Positions 43,307 to 55,556 of a DNA stretch of 64,000 nucleotides are shown one piece after another. The translations under genes were made by a program, and so were the position numbers. Origin of the DNA: Methyloversatilis discipulorum (lineage in GTDB: Bacteria > Pseudomonadota > Gammaproteobacteria > Burkholderiales > Rhodocyclaceae); NCBI RefSeq assembly GCF_018780585.1, contig NZ_JADMJL010000016.1:282766-346765 (forward strand), read 5' to 3'. Position 1 is the first letter of the stretch. Each line of letters starts with the position of its first letter. The notes under the pieces were generated by a model. That model was not told the origin of the DNA and made no database searches. It was given only the letters and a program-made list of their open reading frames with translations.

Positions 43307-44035
43307 ATGCGTGCGATCACGATCAAATCGGCGTGGAACGGCCACAGTGACTGCGAAGGCTGCAGCATCCGCCAGTCGGTGCTGTTCGCCGACCTGGTAG
43401 AGGCCGACTTCGCACTGCTGCATGAGCAGATAGATGACCTGGATTACCCCTCCAGCGCCGTCATCTATCACGCCGGCGCCCACGGCGACTGGCTGTTCAC
43501 CTTGCGCGCCGGCGCGATCAAGCTGGTGCGCTACGGCAACGACGGCAATCAGCGCATCCTGCGCGTGTTGCGGCCAGGCGACGTGTGCGGCCTCGAAGCG
43601 CTGGTACGACCCGGCTACGATCACACGGCGATCACGCTGGCGCCGACCAAGATCTGCCGCATCCCGCGCACGCTGATCGAAAGGTTGAACCGGGAGACGC
43701 CGCGGCTGCAGAAACCCTTGTTCGAGCACTGGTACGCCGCACTGGCCGAAGCCGACGCCTGGCTGGCCGAGCTGGCCGCCGGCCACGCCGACGTGAAGAC
43801 GCGGGTGGCGCGCCTGCTGCTGCGACTGCGCACCGACGAGGCGCCTGGCAGGGCGATCCGCCTGAGCCTGGAAGACATCGGCGCCATCCTTGGCGTCGCC
43901 CCGGAATCGGCCAGTCGTGCGCTCGGGTTGTTGCGACGCAGCAACCTGCTCACTGACGCGGATAGCCGTTACCACTGGCGTATCGACGCTTCAGGTCTCG
44001 CCGCACTTCTTGCGGCGCACGATCAAGAAAACTGA
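43307..44035 (+). CDS. CRP/FNR family transcription regulator
   Basis: A 242-aa regulator with an N-terminal CEGC pair, a cyclic-nucleotide-type beta-roll (about 25-130, GDWLFTLRAGAIKLVRYG) and a C-terminal helix-turn-helix (DIGAILGVAPESASRALGLLRR). It lacks the four-Cys arrangement of FNR, so an oxygen-sensing Fe-S cluster is not certain. ATG 43307 is preferred; a TTG at 43295 is possible. It follows cysS by 21 bp. Confidence 0.88.
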   Translation: MRAITIKSAWNGHSDCEGCSIRQSVLFADLVEADFALLHEQIDDLDYPSSAVIYHAGAHGDWLFTLRAGAIKLVRYGNDGNQRILRVLRPGDVCGLEALVRPGYDHTAITLAPTKICRIPRTLIERLNRETPRLQKPLFEHWYAALAEADAWLAELAAGHADVKTRVARLLLRLRTDEAPGRAIRLSLEDIGAILGVAPESASRALGLLRRSNLLTDADSRYHWRIDASGLAALLAAHDQEN

Positions 44036-44302
44036 TCCAACGTTGCCGAATGCAATGCCTTTTCAGGGCAGGACCCGCCGCGTCCGAACAAATCGCATCA
44101 TTCGTGACTCTTATAGCAGACATAAGACCCCGTTATGGTTAAAGTGCGTCCTCCGTGAGGATGACCGCAGGCGCAGTCGGCGGTCAGCAGGGTCCGACGC
44201 ATACACCTACCCGGTGGATGCCGAGTCTGTTTCAACCGTCGAACCGGGACGGCAATGGTTACCACCCTTGTCCGATTCCGGTGGATTTTGGAGAGCGTCG
44301 CA

Positions 44303-46168
44303 ATGAAAGTCGTCCTGTCGCCGGAGCAGCTGAACTCCGGAGAGATCCCCGTTCCGGCCTGGGTCAAAAACCGCAAGCTGGTGAAATGGGTTGCCGAGAT
44401 CGCTGCGCTGACCAAGCCCGCCGCGATCCACTGGTGTGATGGTTCGCAGGAGGAGTACGACCGCCTGTGCGCCGACATGGTCGCCGCCGGCACCATGCGC
44501 CGCCTGAACCCCGAGAAGCGCCCGAATTCCTATCTCGCCTGGTCCGACCCGTCCGACGTGGCGCGTGTCGAAGACCGCACCTTCATCTGTTCCGAACGCC
44601 AGGAAGACGCCGGCCCGACCAACAACTGGATGGCCCCGGCCGAAATGAGGCAGACGCTGAACGGCCTGTTCGACGGCTGCATGCGTGGCCGCACGATGTA
44701 TGTCGTGCCGTTCTCGATGGGTCCGCTGGGTTCGCACATTTCGCAGATCGGCATCGAGCTGTCCGATTCGCCCTATGTCGCCGTCAACATGCGCATCATG
44801 ACCCGCATGGGCAAGGCCGTTTACGACGTGCTGGGCGAGGACGGCGAGTACGTGCCCTGCGTGCACACCGTCGGCAAGCCGCTGGCCGCCGGCGAGCAGG
44901 ACGTCGCGTGGCCGTGCAACGCCACCAAGTACATCGTCCATTACCCGGAAACCCGCGAGATCTGGAGTTTCGGTTCCGGCTACGGCGGCAACGCGCTGCT
45001 CGGCAAGAAGTGTTTCGCGCTGCGCATCGCCTCGACTATGGGTCGCGACGAAGGCTGGCTGGCCGAGCACATGCTCATCCTCGGCGTGCAGAACCCGCAG
45101 GGCGAAAAGCACTACGTCGCGGCGGCCTTCCCGTCGGCCTGCGGCAAGACCAATTTCGCGATGCTGATTCCGCCCAAGGGTTTCGAGGGCTGGAAGGTGA
45201 CCACCATCGGCGACGACATCGCCTGGATCAAGCCGGGCAAGGACGGTCGCCTGTACGCGATCAACCCCGAAGCCGGCTATTTCGGCGTCGCCCCCGGCAC
45301 CAACGACAGCACCAACGCAAACTGCATGGCTTCGCTGCGTTCCGACACCATCTTCACCAATGTCGCGCTGACCGACGACGGCGACGTCTGGTGGGAAGGC
45401 ATGACGAAGACGCCGCCGGCGCATCTGACCGACTGGCAGGGCAAGGACTGGACGCCGGAAATCGCCAAGCAGACCGGCGCCAAGGCCGCGCACCCGAACG
45501 CCCGCTTCACCGTGGCCGCCACCCAGAACCCGGTCATCGACCCGTCCTGGGACGATCCGGCCGGTGTGCCGATTTCGGCCTTCATCTTCGGCGGTCGTCG
45601 TTCGACCACGGTGCCACTGGTGACCGAGGCGCGCAACTGGATCGAGGGCGTCTACATGGCGGCGACCATGGGTTCGGAAACCACCGCTGCGGCCGCCGGC
45701 CAGCAGGGTGTGGTGCGGCGCGATCCGTTCGCCATGCTGCCGTTCTGCGGCTACAACATGAGCGACTACTTTGCGCACTGGCTGAAGCTCGGTCAGAACC
45801 TGTCGGCCCAGGGTCAGGTGCTGCCGCGCATCTTCTGCGTGAACTGGTTCCGTACCGACGACAACGGCAAGTTCGTGTGGCCGGGCTTCGGCGAAAACAT
45901 GCGTGTGCTGAAGTGGATGCTGGACCGCGTGGCTGGCGGCGCCGAAGGGGCTGAGCACCTGTTCGGTACCAGCCCGCGCTACGACGACCTGAGCTGGGCC
46001 GGCACCGAGTTCAGCCGCGAACTGTTCGAGCGCATCACGTCGATCGACGTGGCCGCCTGGCAGCAGGAAATCGCGCTGCACGACGAACTGTTCGATCGTC
46101 TGCAGCACCGCCTGCCCGAGGCACTGGCCGCGGTCAAGGCGCAGATCGCGAAACAGCTCGCGGCCTGA
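44303..46168 (+). CDS. pckG: phosphoenolpyruvate carboxykinase (GTP)
   Basis: Converts oxaloacetate and GTP to PEP, GDP and CO2 in gluconeogenesis. The 621-aa length fits the GTP family. Visible blocks are SEYD-like SQEEYDRLC, the kinase-1a P-loop [20 protein letters not shown] and the [15 protein letters not shown] block. GGAGAG lies 7 nt before the ATG at 44303. The 267-bp upstream gap contains no gene but may carry control sites. A bidirectional terminator follows. Confidence 0.97.
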   Translation: MKVVLSPEQLNSGEIPVPAWVKNRKLVKWVAEIAALTKPAAIHWCDGSQEEYDRLCADMVAAGTMRRLNPEKRPNSYLAWSDPSDVARVEDRTFICSERQEDAGPTNNWMAPAEMRQTLNGLFDGCMRGRTMYVVPFSMGPLGSHISQIGIELSDSPYVAVNMRIMTRMGKAVYDVLGEDGEYVPCVHTVGKPLAAGEQDVAWPCNATKYIVHYPETREIWSFGSGYGGNALLGKKCFALRIASTMGRDEGWLAEHMLILGVQNPQGEKHYVAAAFPSACGKTNFAMLIPPKGFEGWKVTTIGDDIAWIKPGKDGRLYAINPEAGYFGVAPGTNDSTNANCMASLRSDTIFTNVALTDDGDVWWEGMTKTPPAHLTDWQGKDWTPEIAKQTGAKAAHPNARFTVAATQNPVIDPSWDDPAGVPISAFIFGGRRSTTVPLVTEARNWIEGVYMAATMGSETTAAAAGQQGVVRRDPFAMLPFCGYNMSDYFAHWLKLGQNLSAQGQVLPRIFCVNWFRTDDNGKFVWPGFGENMRVLKWMLDRVAGGAEGAEHLFGTSPRYDDLSWAGTEFSRELFERITSIDVAAWQQEIALHDELFDRLQHRLPEALAAVKAQIAKQLAA

Positions 46169-46224
46169 TCAGGGCTCGCCGGCCGCGGGGGTGCCGCGGT
46201 CGGCCGCTCCGGCCTTCGCCAAAA

Positions 46225-46255
46225 AGAAAGCCCGCTTTGAGCGGGCTTTCTTTTT
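46225..46255. terminator. bidirectional terminator between pckG and dnaJ
   Basis: An 11-bp stem (AGAAAGCCCGC/GCGGGCTTTCT) around TTTGA, with A-run before and T-run after, serves both convergent genes. Confidence 0.9.
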
Positions 46256-46271
46256 GCGCGTGGCGACCGGA

Positions 46272-47405
46272 TCAGCCGGCGAAGAAATCCTTCATCTTGT
46301 CCATCCACGACTTGGCACGCGGGCTGTGGCTCGCTTCGTCGCTGCGGTTGATGTCGTCGAATTCCTTCAGCAGTTCGCGCTGACGCGCCGTCAGGTTAAC
46401 CGGCGTCTCGACCACGACGTGGCACATCAGGTCGCCCGGGTAGCTGCTGCGCACGCCCTTGATGCCCTTGCCGCGCAGGCGGAACACCTTGCCCGACTGG
46501 GTTTCGGCCGGGATCTTGATCTTGGCTGCGCCATCCAGCGTCGGAATCTCGATCTCGCCGCCCAGCGCCGCGGTGGCGAAGCCGATCGGCATTTCGCAGT
46601 GCAGGTCGTCGCCTTCGCGCTGGAACACGGTGTGCGGCTTGATGTGGATCTGCACGTACAGGTCGCCGGCCGGGCCACCGCCCTGACCGCGTTCGCCTTC
46701 ACCGGCCAGGCGGATGCGGTCGCCCTCGTCGATGCCGGCCGGAATCTTCACCTGCAGTGTCTTGCTGCCCTTGACGCGCCCGGCGCCGTGGCAGTCGTTG
46801 CAGGGATCCTTCACCATCTTGCCGGTGCCGTGGCACTTCGGGCAGGTCTGCTGGATCGAGAAGAAGCCCTGCTGCATGCGCACCTGGCCGACACCGTTGC
46901 AGGTGGTGCAGGTGACCGGTTTGGTGCCCGGCTTGGCGCCGGTGCCGCCGCAGGTGCCGCAGTCGTCCATGGTCGGAATGCGGATGCGCGTGTCGGTGCC
47001 GCGCGCCGCTTCTTCCAGCGACACTTCGAGGTTGTAGCGCAGGTCGGCACCGCGGTAGACGCCGCTGCGACCGCCGCCACGTCCGCCCTGATTGCCGAAG
47101 ATTTCGCCGAAGATGTCGCCGAAGGCGTCGCCGAAACCGCCGAAGCCCTGGCCGCCGCCCGCACCGCCGCCCATATTGGGGTCGACACCGGCGTGGCCGT
47201 ACTGGTCGTAGGCCGCACGTTTCTGTCCGTCGGACAGGATTTCGTAGGCTTCCTTCGCTTCCTTGAACTTGTCCTCGGCTTCCTTGCTGTCCGGATTGCG
47301 GTCCGGGTGGTACTTCATCGCCAGCTTGCGGTAAGCCTTCTTGATTTCGTCATCGGAGGCGTCGCGGTTGACGCCCAGGATGTCGTAAAAATCTTTCTTC
47401 GCCAT
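46272..47405 (-). CDS. dnaJ: chaperone DnaJ (Hsp40)
   Basis: Co-chaperone that delivers substrates to DnaK and stimulates its ATPase. The 377-aa product has the J domain with HPDRNPD near residue 33, a Gly-rich linker, four CxxCxGxG zinc motifs ([32 protein letters not shown]) and the C-terminal substrate-binding domain. It lies 104 bp after dnaK. Confidence 0.98.
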   Translation of the reverse strand: MAKKDFYDILGVNRDASDDEIKKAYRKLAMKYHPDRNPDSKEAEDKFKEAKEAYEILSDGQKRAAYDQYGHAGVDPNMGGGAGGGQGFGGFGDAFGDIFGEIFGNQGGRGGGRSGVYRGADLRYNLEVSLEEAARGTDTRIRIPTMDDCGTCGGTGAKPGTKPVTCTTCNGVGQVRMQQGFFSIQQTCPKCHGTGKMVKDPCNDCHGAGRVKGSKTLQVKIPAGIDEGDRIRLAGEGERGQGGGPAGDLYVQIHIKPHTVFQREGDDLHCEMPIGFATAALGGEIEIPTLDGAAKIKIPAETQSGKVFRLRGKGIKGVRSSYPGDLMCHVVVETPVNLTARQRELLKEFDDINRSDEASHSPRAKSWMDKMKDFFAG

Positions 47406-47429
47406 TCGTTTTCACCACAGATGCGCCAA

Positions 47430-47469
47430 AGGCACAGCGCGTCAGGAGTGCTCCTGCCGCGCTGTGCCT
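47430..47469. repeat. nested palindrome between dnaK and dnaJ
   Basis: The 12-bp arms AGGCACAGCGCG/CGCGCTGTGCCT enclose a second palindrome CAGGAG-TG-CTCCTG. It may be an mRNA processing or attenuation structure, or a dispersed intergenic repeat. Confidence 0.6.
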
Positions 47470-47509
47470 CGGTCGTTGAACTGCTCGCTGTCAGCGTCGG
47501 GAGCGCAGC

Positions 47510-49435
<1,926 letters not shown>

Positions 49436-49488
49436 GTTCGGGGTCCTCTATATATATGCGGGTGGAGGAGAGAGCTTGTCTGAGGTCG

Positions 49489-49517
49489 AAGTGGGGCGTT
49501 TGCCCCTGCATTTCAAG
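49489..49517 (-). promoter_or_regulatory. sigma-32 promoter of dnaK
   Basis: On the minus strand CTTGAA (49517-49512), 15 nt, then CCCCACTT (49496-49489). Close to the consensus CTTGAA-N13-17-CCCCATNT. It lies about 53 bp before the dnaK ATG. Confidence 0.75.
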
Positions 49518-49524
49518 GGGCTTT

Positions 49525-50061
49525 TCAGCCCGCTGCCTTCGAAACGATGACCAGGGCGGGGCGCAGCACGCGGTCGTGCAGCAGATAACCCTTCTGCAGC
49601 ACCTGCACCACGTGGTTCGGCTCGCCCGGCGCCTCAATCTGGCTGATCGCCTGGTGCTTGTGCGGGTCGAATTTTTCGCCCAGCGGGTTCACTTCCTCGA
49701 CGCTGGCGCCGACAAAGGCCTGCACCAGCTGCTTCAGCGTCAGTTCGACGCCTTCGCGGATCTTGGCGACGTCGTTCGAGGTGTCGGCCAGCGCCGCTTC
49801 CAGGCTGTCCTTGACCGGCACCATGGCGGAAGCGAACTTCTCGGCGGCGAACTTGCCCGCCTTGATCACGTCCTCGGCGGCGCGACGGCGCATGTTTTCC
49901 GTTTCGGCCTTGGCGCGCAGCAGCGCGTCCTGCAGCTCGGCCACCTTTTGCTCGGCGGCGGCCAGCGCCTCGGGCGTTGCAGGAGCGGCCGGCGTGGCGG
50001 CTTCGGTGTTGGGGGCGGCCTGCTGTTCTTCGGGCACCGGTTGCGGGGTCTGCTCGGTCAT
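49525..50061 (-). CDS. grpE: nucleotide exchange factor GrpE
   Basis: Releases ADP from DnaK. The 178-aa product has an acidic/Gln-rich head, a long coiled coil (about 35-90) and the C-terminal beta domain ([38 protein letters not shown]). ATG 50061 (MTEQTP) is chosen because the open frame upstream runs through the sigma-32 promoter. Confidence 0.95.
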   Translation of the reverse strand: MTEQTPQPVPEEQQAAPNTEAATPAAPATPEALAAAEQKVAELQDALLRAKAETENMRRRAAEDVIKAGKFAAEKFASAMVPVKDSLEAALADTSNDVAKIREGVELTLKQLVQAFVGASVEEVNPLGEKFDPHKHQAISQIEAPGEPNHVVQVLQKGYLLHDRVLRPALVIVSKAAG

Positions 50062-50093
50062 GCGTAAAGTCCTCTGAATCTGAGACCCGCCGG

Positions 50094-50121
50094 AAATGGG
50101 GGCGTCCGGACGCATTTCAAG
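50094..50121 (-). promoter_or_regulatory. sigma-32 promoter of grpE
   Basis: On the minus strand CTTGAA (50121-50116), 14 nt, then CCCCATTT (50101-50094), a near-perfect heat-shock promoter 32 bp before the grpE ATG. Confidence 0.85.
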
Positions 50122-50225
50122 CCCGGAAAGTCGACTTTCCATCAGCCTTTTGACCCATTCTTTGTCCGGCGCTTGGCGATGGCCTATCATTCGCGGTTCA
50201 TGACGCGTCCATCGCTCCACACGAC

Positions 50226-51608
50226 ATGCTCGAACGCATTGGCAAATACAGGGTAATCCGCGAAATCGGCAAAGGCGCCACCGCGACTGTCTACCTGTGC
50301 AAGTGCGACGACATCGAGGAAATGGTCGCCGTCAAGCTGGTCGATTTCGGCGACAAGAACCGCGATCAGGGCAAGTGGTCGCGGCGCATGCGCAAGCTCT
50401 TCCTGACCGAGGCGGCGATCGCCGCCAAGCTCGACCATCCGAACATCATCCGCATCTACGACGCGCAGGTCGAAGAGAACCGGGCCTATCTGGTCATGGA
50501 ATTCATCGACGGCCAGCCGCTCGACCACTACTGCGAATTCAACACGATGCTGCCGCTGCCGCGCGCGGTGAGCATCGTGTTCAAGTGCGCGATGGCGCTC
50601 GATTACGCCTTCCGCCACGGCGTCGTGCACCGCGACATCAAGCCGGCCAACATCCTGATCGGTGCCAACGATCTGGTGAAGGTGACCGACTTCGGCTTGG
50701 CGCTGAACGTGGCCAAGGAGAACGACAAGGATTCGACCTTCATCATGGGCGTGGGCTCACCGGCCTACATGAGCCCGGAACAGGTGAAGGGCTATCCGCT
50801 GAACCAGAAGACCGACCTCTACTCGCTGGGGGTCGTGCTGTTCCACTTACTGACCGGTAGGCTGCCCTTCCGCGCCAAGCATCCGGCCCAGCTCATCTAC
50901 AAGATCATCAACGCCGACCCGCCGTCGGCGTCGCAGCTGAACCCGGAAGTGCCGGAAGCGATGGACCGGGTGATCCGCAAGGCGCTGGAGAAGGACCTCT
51001 ACTCGCGCTACAAGAACGGCGCCGAGTTCGCGAAGGACCTGTCGACGGTGCGTTTCAAGATCCTCGACGACAAGTACGTGCCGCCGGACACCACGCGCTT
51101 CTCCATCCTGCGCAAGATGACCTTCTTCACCGAATTCGACGACGTCGAGGTGTGGGAGGTGCTGCGTTTCTCGAACTGGCGGCAATACACCGAAGGCACG
51201 GTGCTGATGCGCGAGGGCGACAGCGACAACCGCTTCGGGCTGATCGTGTCCGGCCATGTCCGGGTGGTGGTCGGCGGCAGGCTGCTGGCCGAACTGGGGC
51301 CGGGCGAGGTGGTCGGCGAAATGGGCTATCTCGACCCCAACCACCTGCGCCGCTCGGCGACCGTGATCGCGTCCTCGCCGGTGGCTTTTCTCGAAGTCAG
51401 CCCGTCGGCGCTGGCGCTCGCGTCGGAAGAGTGTCTGGAGCACTTCCGCGCCCAGCTCATCAGCACCGTGGTGCAACGGCTGGCCCGCGCCAATTCCGCG
51501 CTTGCCGCCCAGGGCGAGCAGGTGGTGCTGGCGACCGAATCGGGTTTTTCCGTCATCGGCGGCGGCATCGACCTCGAACTGCTGCCCGATACGCCGGCGC
51601 GACGCTGA
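50226..51608 (+). CDS. Ser/Thr protein kinase fused to a cyclic-nucleotide-binding domain
   Basis: A 460-aa soluble protein. The Hanks-type kinase domain (about 8-275) is complete: GKGATATVY, Lys37 in [15 protein letters not shown] with Asp137, DFG at 155-157 and [10 protein letters not shown] cyclic-nucleotide-binding domain (about 296-410) follows, with the phosphate-binding cassette [17 protein letters not shown] including the conserved Glu and Arg. Kinase control by cAMP or cGMP is therefore likely (inference). It is divergent from grpE; the 164-bp gap holds the grpE promoter. Confidence 0.9.
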   Translation: MLERIGKYRVIREIGKGATATVYLCKCDDIEEMVAVKLVDFGDKNRDQGKWSRRMRKLFLTEAAIAAKLDHPNIIRIYDAQVEENRAYLVMEFIDGQPLDHYCEFNTMLPLPRAVSIVFKCAMALDYAFRHGVVHRDIKPANILIGANDLVKVTDFGLALNVAKENDKDSTFIMGVGSPAYMSPEQVKGYPLNQKTDLYSLGVVLFHLLTGRLPFRAKHPAQLIYKIINADPPSASQLNPEVPEAMDRVIRKALEKDLYSRYKNGAEFAKDLSTVRFKILDDKYVPPDTTRFSILRKMTFFTEFDDVEVWEVLRFSNWRQYTEGTVLMREGDSDNRFGLIVSGHVRVVVGGRLLAELGPGEVVGEMGYLDPNHLRRSATVIASSPVAFLEVSPSALALASEECLEHFRAQLISTVVQRLARANSALAAQGEQVVLATESGFSVIGGGIDLELLPDTPARR

Positions 51609-51740
51609 GCGTTCTGCACGTGTCGGCGAGCCCTGCGGCGTGAAGAACGCCCGCCGGCCCGGCTAAAGTTTCGACACGGCAGGCCGAAACTCTCCTCACA
51701 AGCACATGGCGACGCCTGTGCTATCGGAAGGAGACCGACC

Positions 51741-52274
51741 TTGAGCCGCAATTCAGTTTATGGCATCAGCCGCGTGGACAACGAAGCCAGCCGTACGCAT
51801 GGCTGGCTCGTGACCATACAGCGACGCGGAGTGATACACCGGAAGCACTTCAGCGATGGTGTCTTCGGCGGCAAGCAGAAGGCCTTTGCCGCCGCCAAGC
51901 AGTTTCGCGACGACATCATTTCGAAATTTCCGCCCTTCTCGTTGCGCGAGTATTCGAGCATCGTCAAGAAGAACAACCGTTCCGGCGTGGTCGGCGTGTG
52001 CCGCTATTGCGCTTCCGAAACCCGTGACATGCCGGAGGACAAGCAGCGCTGGTTCTGGGTGGCTTCGTGGCCGCTGCCGACCGGTCGTCGCAAGCGGGTC
52101 AAGTTCTCGGTGAACAAGTACGGCGAGGAAGGTGCGTTCAAGATGGCGCTGAAGGCGCGCAAGGATGCGCTGAAAAAGCTCGATGGCCAGTTCGATCCGG
52201 GTGCTTCGCGGCGCGGCCGTCCGCGCAAGGCGAAGAACGACGAGAACATCGTGCCGACGCGCGCTGCGGCCTGA
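51741..52274 (+). CDS. AP2-like DNA-binding protein with AT-hook, TTG start
   Basis: A 177-aa basic protein. Two AP2/ERF-like segments (about 7-60 and 82-146) share the pattern of a strand-rich part followed by an amphipathic helix; the second reads RWFWVASWPLPTGRRKRVKFSVNKYGEEGAFKMALKARKDALKKL. Then RRGRPRKAK (157-165) is an AT-hook core. The start is TTG, chosen because AAGGAG lies 7 nt upstream and no other start exists before residue 98. It lies 132 bp after the kinase-cNMP gene on the same strand. AP2-like domains in bacteria are often in homing endonucleases or regulators; here no nuclease motif is seen. Confidence 0.75.
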   Translation: MSRNSVYGISRVDNEASRTHGWLVTIQRRGVIHRKHFSDGVFGGKQKAFAAAKQFRDDIISKFPPFSLREYSSIVKKNNRSGVVGVCRYCASETRDMPEDKQRWFWVASWPLPTGRRKRVKFSVNKYGEEGAFKMALKARKDALKKLDGQFDPGASRRGRPRKAKNDENIVPTRAAA

Positions 52275-52293
52275 ACGCAGCAGCACGCAAAAG

Positions 52294-52320
52294 AAAGGCG
52301 ACCGCGAGGTCGCCTTTTTT
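52294..52320. terminator. terminator of the AP2-like gene
   Basis: A 10-bp stem AAAGGCGACC/GGTCGCCTTT around GCGA with a T-run. It ends on the hemH stop codon, so it likely serves both convergent genes. Confidence 0.85.
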
Positions 52321-53417
52321 CATTGCTTCGCGCCCATCGCCGTCGCGTTGCGCGCCTGCAGCGCAAGGTCGGCGGGCGGCCGGCCGGCTTCGTCCCACCA
52401 GTGGCCCAGTTCGCGGCGCACGATGCCGCCCAGCGCGGCGATCCAGTCCGGTCGCTCGTTCAGGCAGGGGATGTAGCTGAACTGCTTGCCGCCGCGACCG
52501 ATGAAGGCGTCGCGGTTCTCGACCGCGATTTCCTCCAGCGTTTCCAGACAGTCGGCGACGAAGCCGGGGCACATCACCTCGACGCTGCGCAGGCCGCCCT
52601 CGGCCAGCTTTTCCAGTGTCGGCTGCGTGTACGGTTCGAGCCAGCGGGCGCGACCGAAGCGCGACTGGAAGGTGACCAGATAGTCCTCCTTCGCCAGACC
52701 GAGCGCCTCGGCGATCAGGCGGCCGGTCTTGTGACACTCGCAGTGGTAGGGATCGCCCTTTTCCAGGTGGAAGTGCGGCACACCGTGAAAGGACATGACC
52801 AGCTTGTCGGCACGGCCGTTTCTCTGCCAGTGCTCGCGCACACTGGCGGCCAGCGCGTCGATATAGGCGCGGTCACCGGCGAAAGCGCGGACATAGCGCA
52901 TTTCCGGCAGATTGCGCCAGCGCAGCAGCGCGCGCGCCATTTCGTCCACCACCGAACCGGTCGTGCTGGAGGCGCCCTGCGGGTACATCGGCACCATCAG
53001 GATGCGCGTGAAGCCGTCGGCCTTCATCTGCTGCAGTACGTCGGCAATGGCCGGGCTGCCGTAGCGCATCGCGTGCCGCACCTCGATGTCGCGCTGCCCC
53101 TCGGCCACCATCCAGCCGCGCAGCAGCTTGGTCTGCCTTTCGGTATGCACACGCAGCGGCGAGCCCTCGTCGGTCCACACGGTCGCGTACTTCTCCGCCG
53201 ACTGCTTCGGGCGCACATTGAGGATGATGCCGTTGAGTATCAGCCACCACAGCGGCTTCGGCACCTCGACCACGCGGTCATCGGACAGGAATTCCTTCAG
53301 GTAGCGGCGCAGTGAGGGCGCATCGGCCTGGTCCGGCGTACCCAGATTGACCAGCAGCACGCCGGTGCGCGGCATCTGGCCGTGTGAATAAGGCGGTTCT
53401 TCGACGAAGCGGGACAT
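52320..53417 (-). CDS. hemH: ferrochelatase
   Basis: Inserts ferrous iron into protoporphyrin IX, the last step of heme synthesis, at the inner membrane. The 365-aa product has GVLLVNLGTPD, the catalytic-site region FSFHGVPHFH-like (MSFHGVPHFHLEKGDPYHCEC) and the later TFQSRFGRARWLEPYT block. It lies 43 bp after hrcA. Confidence 0.97.
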   Translation of the reverse strand: MSRFVEEPPYSHGQMPRTGVLLVNLGTPDQADAPSLRRYLKEFLSDDRVVEVPKPLWWLILNGIILNVRPKQSAEKYATVWTDEGSPLRVHTERQTKLLRGWMVAEGQRDIEVRHAMRYGSPAIADVLQQMKADGFTRILMVPMYPQGASSTTGSVVDEMARALLRWRNLPEMRYVRAFAGDRAYIDALAASVREHWQRNGRADKLVMSFHGVPHFHLEKGDPYHCECHKTGRLIAEALGLAKEDYLVTFQSRFGRARWLEPYTQPTLEKLAEGGLRSVEVMCPGFVADCLETLEEIAVENRDAFIGRGGKQFSYIPCLNERPDWIAALGGIVRRELGHWWDEAGRPPADLALQARNATAMGAKQ

Positions 53418-53460
53418 ATCCGGTTTTCTTGTTGTGATCCGTCCCGGTGGAGACGGGTTG

Positions 53461-54480
53461 TCAGGTCTGGCTCAGGGCGCTCGACAGCAGTTTGGCGGTG
53501 ACGTCGACGATCGGAATCACGCGCTCGTAGGCCATGCGCGTCGGTCCGATCACACCCACGGTGCCCACTACCTGACCCTGCACCTCGTACGGCGCGGTCA
53601 CCACGCTGCATTCGTCGAGCGGGGCCAGACCGGATTCGCCGCCGATGAAGATCTGCACGCCATCGGCCCGCTGCGACAGGTCGAGCAGACTGGCCAGTTG
53701 CGTGCGCTGATCGAACAACGAGAACAGCTCGCGCAGTCGCGACATGTTGGACGCGAGATCGTCGACTTCGAGCAGATTGCGCTCGCCGGTGATGACGTAC
53801 TGCCCCTTGTCGTCGGAGAAGGCCTCGTTGCCGGCCTGCAACGCAGCCGACATCAGCGTGGTCAGATCGCCGTGCAACTGCTTCAGTTCCGCCTGCAGCC
53901 GGCCGCGGATCTCGTCGAAATCGAAGCCGACGTAGTGCTGATTCAGGTAGTTGGCCGCACTGACCAGCTCCGACGGCGAAAAGTTGCGTTCGGTCAGCAG
54001 GATGCGGTTCTGCACCTCGCCGGTGTCGGTCACGATGATGAGCAGGATGCGTTTGTCCGACAGGCTCAGGAACTCGATCTGCCGGATGCGCGGCAACTGG
54101 CGGCGTGGCGCGACCACGATGCCGGCGAAGCGGGTGAGCTGCGACAGCAGCTGCGACGCCTGATTGACCAGCAGCCGCGGATCGGCCGGGCGCAGCTCGC
54201 CTTTCAGTTCGCTGATCTGGCCGGGCTCAAGCGGCTGCACTGACAGCAGCGTGTCGACGAAGAAGCGGTAGCCGCGCGGCGTCGGGATGCGGCCAGCCGA
54301 CGTGTGCGGGCTGGCGATGTAGCCCATGTCCTCGAGGTCGGACATGACGTTGCGTATGGTCGCCGGCGACAGATCGAGGCCGGAGTACTTCGACAGCGTG
54401 CGCGAACCCACCGGCTGGCCGTCGGCGATGTAGCGCTCGACCAGGGTCTTGAGCAGCAGTCTCGAACGATCTTCAAGCAT
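53461..54480 (-). CDS. hrcA: heat-inducible transcription repressor HrcA
   Basis: HrcA represses heat-shock genes by binding CIRCE elements. The 339-aa product has the winged HTH ([38 protein letters not shown]) and the C-terminal domain with [19 protein letters not shown] see no CIRCE (TTAGCACTC-N9-GAGTGCTAA) before grpE or dnaK in this window, so its targets probably lie elsewhere, for example groESL. Confidence 0.97.
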   Translation of the reverse strand: MLEDRSRLLLKTLVERYIADGQPVGSRTLSKYSGLDLSPATIRNVMSDLEDMGYIASPHTSAGRIPTPRGYRFFVDTLLSVQPLEPGQISELKGELRPADPRLLVNQASQLLSQLTRFAGIVVAPRRQLPRIRQIEFLSLSDKRILLIIVTDTGEVQNRILLTERNFSPSELVSAANYLNQHYVGFDFDEIRGRLQAELKQLHGDLTTLMSAALQAGNEAFSDDKGQYVITGERNLLEVDDLASNMSRLRELFSLFDQRTQLASLLDLSQRADGVQIFIGGESGLAPLDECSVVTAPYEVQGQVVGTVGVIGPTRMAYERVIPIVDVTAKLLSSALSQT

Positions 54481-54638
54481 GGTGCGGGTGGCGGGATACG
54501 GATCCTGATGCGGTTGCGGAGACTGATTCTAGAGCAGCGCCAGCATGTTGGCGCCGTCAGCGCACCGATATTGACACAGCCGTCGTCACACCGCCGTGCC
54601 GTCGATGACGGGTCGGGGCTTTGTGGTTTAATTCGCCG

Positions 54639-55529
54639 ATGAAAAACGAATCCCCGGCCTTTGGCTGCGTCGCGCTGATCGGCAAGTACCAGAGCGCCGA
54701 AGTGGCCGAGTCACTGCGCGCGCTGGCGCACTGGCTGAGCGAGTCCGGGCGCGAGGTGCTGATCGAGCAGGCATCGGCCGAAGTGCTGCCGGACGACCGC
54801 TTCGAGGTGGCCGATTTCGATACCCTGGGCCGCCGAGCGAAGCTGGCGGTGGTGGTCGGCGGCGACGGTTCGCTGATCAGCGCCGCGCGCAAGCTGGCGC
54901 CGCACGACGTGCCGCTGGTCGGCATCAACCAGGGCCGTCTCGGCTTCCTGACTGACGTCGCCCGCTCCAACATGCTGGCGGCGATGGAATCGCTGATGCA
55001 GGGCCAGTTCCGTCCGGAGCGTCGCGCGCTGATGCAGGCTTCGGTGCTGCGCGAAGGGGCCGAGGTGTTCTCCGCGTTCGCCTTCAACGACGTGGTCATT
55101 TCGAAGGGCGACCTCGGCCGCATGATCGAGTTCGAAATGCGGGTCGACGACGAATTCGTCTACAGCCAGCGTTCCGACGGGCTCATCGTATCGACGCCGA
55201 CCGGCTCGACCGCCTACTCGCTGTCGGCCAACGGACCCATCCTGCATCCATCGCTCGGCGGCATGCTCATCGTGCCGCTGTGCCCGCACGCGTTGTCGTC
55301 GCGCCCCATCGTGCTTGGCGATTCGGCCGTGCTGAAGGTACGCCTGTTCTCGCGGCACGACGCGCGGGCGCACTTCGACGGCCAGGAGCACTGCAATCTG
55401 CAGGGCGACGACGTGCTGCGCATCGAGCGTTCACCGTATCGCGTTACCTTGCTGCACCCGCCCGGCTACAGCTACTTCTCGATGCTGCGCGAAAAGCTGC
55501 GCTGGAGCGAGGCGCCCAAGGAAGTCTGA
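54639..55529 (+). CDS. nadK: NAD kinase
   Basis: Phosphorylates NAD to NADP. The 296-aa product has the GGDGS motif (VVVGGDGSLISAAR), GRLGFLTD and the later STPTGSTAYSLSANGPI block. ATG 54639 is set by the family N-terminus. It is divergent from hrcA and followed by recN after 27 bp. Confidence 0.97.
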   Translation: MKNESPAFGCVALIGKYQSAEVAESLRALAHWLSESGREVLIEQASAEVLPDDRFEVADFDTLGRRAKLAVVVGGDGSLISAARKLAPHDVPLVGINQGRLGFLTDVARSNMLAAMESLMQGQFRPERRALMQASVLREGAEVFSAFAFNDVVISKGDLGRMIEFEMRVDDEFVYSQRSDGLIVSTPTGSTAYSLSANGPILHPSLGGMLIVPLCPHALSSRPIVLGDSAVLKVRLFSRHDARAHFDGQEHCNLQGDDVLRIERSPYRVTLLHPPGYSYFSMLREKLRWSEAPKEV

Positions 55530-55556
55530 ACCTCACGTCTGAGTCCCTTTCGTTTC

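Noticed and set aside
43307-44035. Assigning the CRP/FNR protein as oxygen sensor FNR
   Set aside because: Only a CEGC pair is visible at the N-terminus; the usual four-Cys set for an Fe-S cluster is not present.
44207-46108. Minus-strand open frame opposite pckG
   Set aside because: Shadow of pckG; composition typical of reverse frames.
51741-52274. Homing endonuclease with AP2 domain
   Set aside because: No HNH, GIY-YIG or LAGLIDADG motif is present, and the gene stands in an ordinary chromosomal setting.
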